64,000 bases of DNA from Cerasicoccus frondis (GTDB lineage Bacteria > Verrucomicrobiota > Verrucomicrobiia > Opitutales > Cerasicoccaceae): NCBI GenBank assembly GCA_031296915.1, contig JAVDPC010000022.1:48822-112821 (forward strand), given 5' to 3'. The notes beneath the pieces were generated by a model. The model was not told the origin of the DNA and made no database searches. It saw only the letters and a program-made list of their open reading frames with translations. Each line of letters starts with the position of its first letter. Position 1 is the stretch's first letter. A program made the position numbers and the translations under genes. This document shows positions 60,598 to 64,000 of the stretch, in pieces.

Positions 60598-61656
60598 ATG
60601 CAGGAAATTTTCATGATCGTCGGGTTTCTTTTGGCTTCGTATTCCATCGTTGCCAATGACGCCATCCAAACCCTGGGCACGTTTCTCTCCTCCAATGAGA
60701 AGCGCCCTTGGTGGGTCCTCTGGCTGTTTGCCTGCGGCATTCTGACAGTGGTTATGTGCTATGGCTTTTTCGTCGTCGGCGACGTCGCGTATGGCCGTTT
60801 GAACAAATTTCCCCTCCCCCCTGGCGGCATCACCTGGGTGCAGATCGTTCCGCCGATTTTCATTTTGGTCCTCACGCGTTTTGGCGTGCCCGTCAGCACC
60901 ACCTTTCTGGTCCTCACCGTTTTTGCAGCGACCAATCTCCCCAAAATGCTTGAGAAAAGCCTCTTGGGCTATGGAGTGGCGTTCGCCTCGGCATTCATCA
61001 TTGCTCGCTTTGTTTTACTGTTCCTCGAAAAGCGTTTCCTGGCCAGCAACAAGGCAGACAGGCCCGTCGAAGGCTATTGGGTGTTCTTGCAATGGTGCGC
61101 CACCGGCTGGCTCTGGAGTCAATGGTTGATCCAGGACTTAGCCAACATATTTGCTTTCCTTCCGCGCGAGCTGACACTGGTCCACTTCATTCTGGCAATG
61201 GCGGTCATGTATATACTCCATGCCTGGATTTTCTACAAGCGAGGCGGCGCCATCCAGAACATTGTCGCGTCCAAAACCAACATGACCGACATCCGCGCCG
61301 CAACGATCATTGATTTCCAATACGGCCTAGTCCTTTACTTCTTCAAGGAGCTTAACAACGTGCCCATGAGCACCACCTGGGTGTTCCTGGGGCTGTTGGC
61401 TGGCCGTGAATTCGCGCTCACCATGGGCCTGAATCACCAGAAAATGAAGAAAGCTTACGCCAAATGCGGACGCGACGCCATCAAGGCGCTTATTGGCTTG
61501 GCCATCAGCATCGCCCTCGCCTTCGCCCTGCCGGCAATCGATAAATTCATCACGGGCGAAACACCTGCAGAGCATGCGGCGCACCAAAAGGACCAAACCG
61601 ACGAAGCCACAGACGAGTCCTCGCGAGCTTCATCCGAAGAGCTCATCGAAGATTAG
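60598..61656 (+). CDS. PiT-like inorganic phosphate or anion permease (352 aa)
   Basis: Eight or more hydrophobic helices. The first repeat carries VANDAIQTLGTFLSS, where PiT proteins have GANDxAN. The loop VPVSTTFLVLTVFAATN matches PVSTT, and NNVPMSTTWVFLG repeats it. The C-terminal tail is acidic. It is a distant relative of the PiT sodium/phosphate transporters. The substrate is inferred. Confidence 0.7.
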   Translation: MQEIFMIVGFLLASYSIVANDAIQTLGTFLSSNEKRPWWVLWLFACGILTVVMCYGFFVVGDVAYGRLNKFPLPPGGITWVQIVPPIFILVLTRFGVPVSTTFLVLTVFAATNLPKMLEKSLLGYGVAFASAFIIARFVLLFLEKRFLASNKADRPVEGYWVFLQWCATGWLWSQWLIQDLANIFAFLPRELTLVHFILAMAVMYILHAWIFYKRGGAIQNIVASKTNMTDIRAATIIDFQYGLVLYFFKELNNVPMSTTWVFLGLLAGREFALTMGLNHQKMKKAYAKCGRDAIKALIGLAISIALAFALPAIDKFITGETPAEHAAHQKDQTDEATDESSRASSEELIED

Positions 61657-62150
61657 CGCATTTCTCATCTGACTTGGCTGAATCAGGTAGGAATAATATT
61701 GGATACAGCGCAAGGTTCATTGATTGAGCAGGCTGCAAGTCTGTGATTGAAATGTCAACGTAGCGAACTTCCAAACCGGCCCAAAGCCATTACCGAGCGC
61801 TTACGTCCAACGTTGATAGCGAGCTGCCATGCGGATGCTTCGCATGATGAGCATCCGCTCGTGGATCTATTTCCACCGAAGGCCCTAACAACTGCCTTAC
61901 ATTCGTTGAGATTGAGCAAATTGCTCTAAGATCTGCTGCAGCTGAACCAGCCAAACACATTCCCGGCTTACAGGGTGAGCGGATAGAATTAATAGTTAAT
62001 TAAGCGATGGAATGTTTTTCCGTAATTGTGAATAACTTTTAATTGCACTTATAAAATGATACTGAAAACTACAGCACCTAATTGCCTTCTCTCCCATACC
62101 TGAACTGATCACTTGGCATAAAATCTAGGGCAATTCTGTTAGTTTTAATC
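61657..62150. other. Intergenic stretch
   Basis: No convincing gene. One hairpin, GCGGATGC (61,831-61,838) with GCATCCGC (61,851-61,858), is seen. The part from 61,980 on is AT-rich and probably holds the promoter of the following surface-protein gene. Confidence 0.6.
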
Positions 62151-64000
62151 GTGAACACATTCAAGCATTTAAAATCTAAGCCGTATTTATTCTGCTTAAT
62201 CGCCTTACTGGCTCTTATTGCTCCAGCATCGGCATCACAAGTTGCGGTTCAGGTCTACCATGCGCCATCCTTGAGCGCCGGGCTGATTCAGGGTGACTTA
62301 TGGCAGCTCAACGGCGAGGGCGGTAGCGTCAATAGCGGCTTCACACTGCAAGGCGATTGGCGCTTTCCCGGCGAACCAGACTTTCGGCTCAACGGCTCGC
62401 CAACTTACAGTGGCGTTGAACCGGGCGACGGCAGCGCCTCGCCCAGTGGCTATCGCTGGTACTTAAACAGTGGCACAACGATGGGTTACCTGCGCACGCG
62501 AACGGACCCTCTCCCACTCCTCACGGCAAATCCAGTCGAGAGCCCAACCGGCGCCCGAACCGTCCACCTAAACTCCGCATCCGACTCTGCCGGGGATTTC
62601 ACGACGCTGCTCAATCTAACGATACAGAATCAGGTGGGAACTGTCGCCGTGCCGCCGGGCGCCTACGGCAATTTTACGATCAACGCGAACAATGGGCTAG
62701 AACTTGGCGTTGCTGGCGCGACCGAACCAGTCGTCTATCATTTTCAACGCCTCAACCTGAATGGCACAGGCCGCATCAATGCGGTCGGCCCAGTAGAAAT
62801 TCGGGTTGCAAACAGTTGGTATCCCAACGGCCAAATCGGCAACCAAGATCATCCTGAATGGCTCGAACTACACCTGCCAACGGGCAGCTTTACCCTGAAC
62901 AGCGGCAGCCGGCTCGACGGACTCGTGATTGCCCCCAATGGCCGCGTCACGGTCAACGGAAACACCACGCTACAAGGCGGCAGCTCCAGCAAGTATTTTA
63001 CCCTGAATAGCGGCGGAGTCGTCATTGGAGCAAACTTAGTTTCACCTGAAAATGATAGCGGGGAAAACCAGGCGCCAATCGCAACTTCAGCGAGCTTTAC
63101 ACTGGCGGAGGACACCGAGCTGTCCAACTTACTTTCGGGCACAGATCCCGACGGGGATACATTGACATTCAGCTTGGCCAGTCAACCGAGCCACGGCGTT
63201 CTTTCACTCGCAGCGGATGGCGCCTTCACCTACACCCCGCCCTTGAACTACAATGGCGCCGATGCCTTTAGTTTTCAGGTCGATGACGGCCAAGCAGTAT
63301 CTGCGCCTTCAACCGTTTCCTTAACCATAACGCCCGTCAATGATGCCCCAACGGCTTCAATTACTGCATTTGCGATAAGCGAAGACACACCAACCGCCAT
63401 TGACATTACGGCAAATGACATCGACGGCGACACGCTAAGCATTGCCGTAGAAAACACTGCAGGCGGCGACCTGACCGGGGCATTGGACACCGGGTTTATT
63501 TTTTCTCCGGACGCCAATTATTCCGGCCCCGCTAGTTTCACCATCTCAGTCAGCGATGGAATCGCCGAACCCGTTGAGCTAACGGAGACTTTCACCATTA
63601 CTGCCGTCAACGACGCGCCCAGCATCACCAGCGCGCCAATCACCGCCGTTGATGAAGATGCACTCTACAGCTACGCAGTCTCGACCAACGATCCAGACCT
63701 AGACGACGTCGTCACCTTGACCACCAGCGATCTGCCCACTTGGCTGACCTTCGACGGGGCCACGCTATCCGGCACGCCCACCAATGACGACGTCGGGAGC
63801 TACGACATCACCCTCAACGCCACAGACCTCGAAGGCGCTACTGACACGCAAGCATTCACCATCACCGTCAGCAACGTCAACGACGCACCCAGCATCACCA
63901 GCGCGCCGATCACCGCCATCGACGAAGATGCACTCTACAGCTACGTAGTTACGACCAGCGATCCTGACCTAGGCGACGTCATCACCGTTACCACCAGCGA
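62151..64000 (+). CDS. Large secreted cadherin/Ig-like repeat protein, start only
   Basis: GTG at 62,151 begins a signal peptide (LFCLIALLALIAPASA). A passenger part follows: LWQLNGEGGSVNSGF, then KYFTLNSGGVVIGAN. From about residue 305 come tandem cadherin-like domains, each with NDAP and EDT or DED motifs (DEDALYSY, SGTPTNDDVGSYDI). The last repeats have a 90-residue period. It is a surface or secreted protein that runs off the window. The C-terminus, perhaps a sorting signal, is not visible. Confidence 0.8.
   Translation, partial: MNTFKHLKSKPYLFCLIALLALIAPASASQVAVQVYHAPSLSAGLIQGDLWQLNGEGGSVNSGFTLQGDWRFPGEPDFRLNGSPTYSGVEPGDGSASPSGYRWYLNSGTTMGYLRTRTDPLPLLTANPVESPTGARTVHLNSASDSAGDFTTLLNLTIQNQVGTVAVPPGAYGNFTINANNGLELGVAGATEPVVYHFQRLNLNGTGRINAVGPVEIRVANSWYPNGQIGNQDHPEWLELHLPTGSFTLNSGSRLDGLVIAPNGRVTVNGNTTLQGGSSSKYFTLNSGGVVIGANLVSPENDSGENQAPIATSASFTLAEDTELSNLLSGTDPDGDTLTFSLASQPSHGVLSLAADGAFTYTPPLNYNGADAFSFQVDDGQAVSAPSTVSLTITPVNDAPTASITAFAISEDTPTAIDITANDIDGDTLSIAVENTAGGDLTGALDTGFIFSPDANYSGPASFTISVSDGIAEPVELTETFTITAVNDAPSITSAPITAVDEDALYSYAVSTNDPDLDDVVTLTTSDLPTWLTFDGATLSGTPTNDDVGSYDITLNATDLEGATDTQAFTITVSNVNDAPSITSAPITAIDEDALYSYVVTTSDPDLGDVITVTTS
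63621..64000 (+). repeat. 270-base tandem repeats in the surface-protein gene
   Basis: The segment AGCATCACCAGCGCGCC recurs at 63,621 and 63,891, an exact 270-base (90-codon) step, with over 85% identity over 60 bases as judged by eye. Each repeat is one cadherin-like domain. Confidence 0.75.

Overview
The window holds most of an integrated prophage (bases 1 to about 47,480) followed by about 16.5 kb of host chromosome. The junction lies at the 3' end of a host tmRNA gene (ssrA, minus strand, 47,482-47,851), with a tyrosine integrase reading away from it. The left prophage end is outside the window. The host looks like a Gram-negative bacterium of the Verrucomicrobiota, probably Opitutae. That placement is inference: it rests on the mixture of DUF3095, SHD1-like, PiT-like and cadherin-type surface proteins, the purine-rich 'AACCACAGAG' style intergenic repeats, moderate GC, and a tmRNA tag ending LMAA. 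No rRNA or typing gene is present to prove it.

Prophage layout. Bases 1-8,300 (plus strand) are replication and early genes: a DNA methyltransferase (cut by the window edge), a DnaB-N/RecA-type helicase, an SSB-like OB-fold protein, a possible Acb2/Tad1-type anti-defence protein, and a tightly overlapped string of mini-genes. Bases 8,275-9,873 (minus) are three genes including an RNase H-fold protein. Bases 9,874-10,724 are a regulatory region with many TCCA/TGGA repeats. Bases 10,725-15,340 are the packaging module (TerS candidate, serine recombinase, DUF1064 nuclease, TerL). A single 3,983-residue polyvalent protein fills 16,151-28,102. It is followed by a portal protein, an inverted minus-strand block of virion or spike genes (30,598-36,898), a scaffold-like protein, an N4-gp56/DUF4043-type major capsid protein, head-tail adaptors, fibre proteins with LamG-like domains, and a lysis-like membrane cassette. 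An XRE regulator and the integrase close the element. No tape-measure or sheath gene is seen, so the virion is probably podovirus-like.

The most striking feature is the giant polyvalent protein. In one chain it carries a PBECR-type nuclease-like domain, a polyvalent-protein kinase, a nearly complete sigma70-like segment (regions 2, 3.2 linker and 4), and an HExxH zincin. Such proteins are thought to be ejected with phage DNA, so this one could deliver a sigma factor into the cell. Separately, a direct-repeat element (TGACA, 12-bp spacer, TGACA) stands before the packaging module, terL, portal and scaffold/capsid units and is a candidate late regulatory site. Linking the two is my hypothesis.

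Host part. After ssrA come a secreted glycine-zipper protein, a broken small gene, two related small genes, then a minus-strand run: an endonuclease/exonuclease/phosphatase-family protein, a small membrane-anchored protein, a HAD hydrolase, a DUF3095 cyclase-like protein, ahcY and metK (SAM cycle). A near-perfect palindrome precedes metK. Further right are an SHD1-like secreted protein, a HutW/HemN-like radical SAM enzyme, a LEA-like 11-mer repeat protein, an AsmA-like protein, a PiT-like permease and the start of a large cadherin-repeat surface protein that runs off the window.
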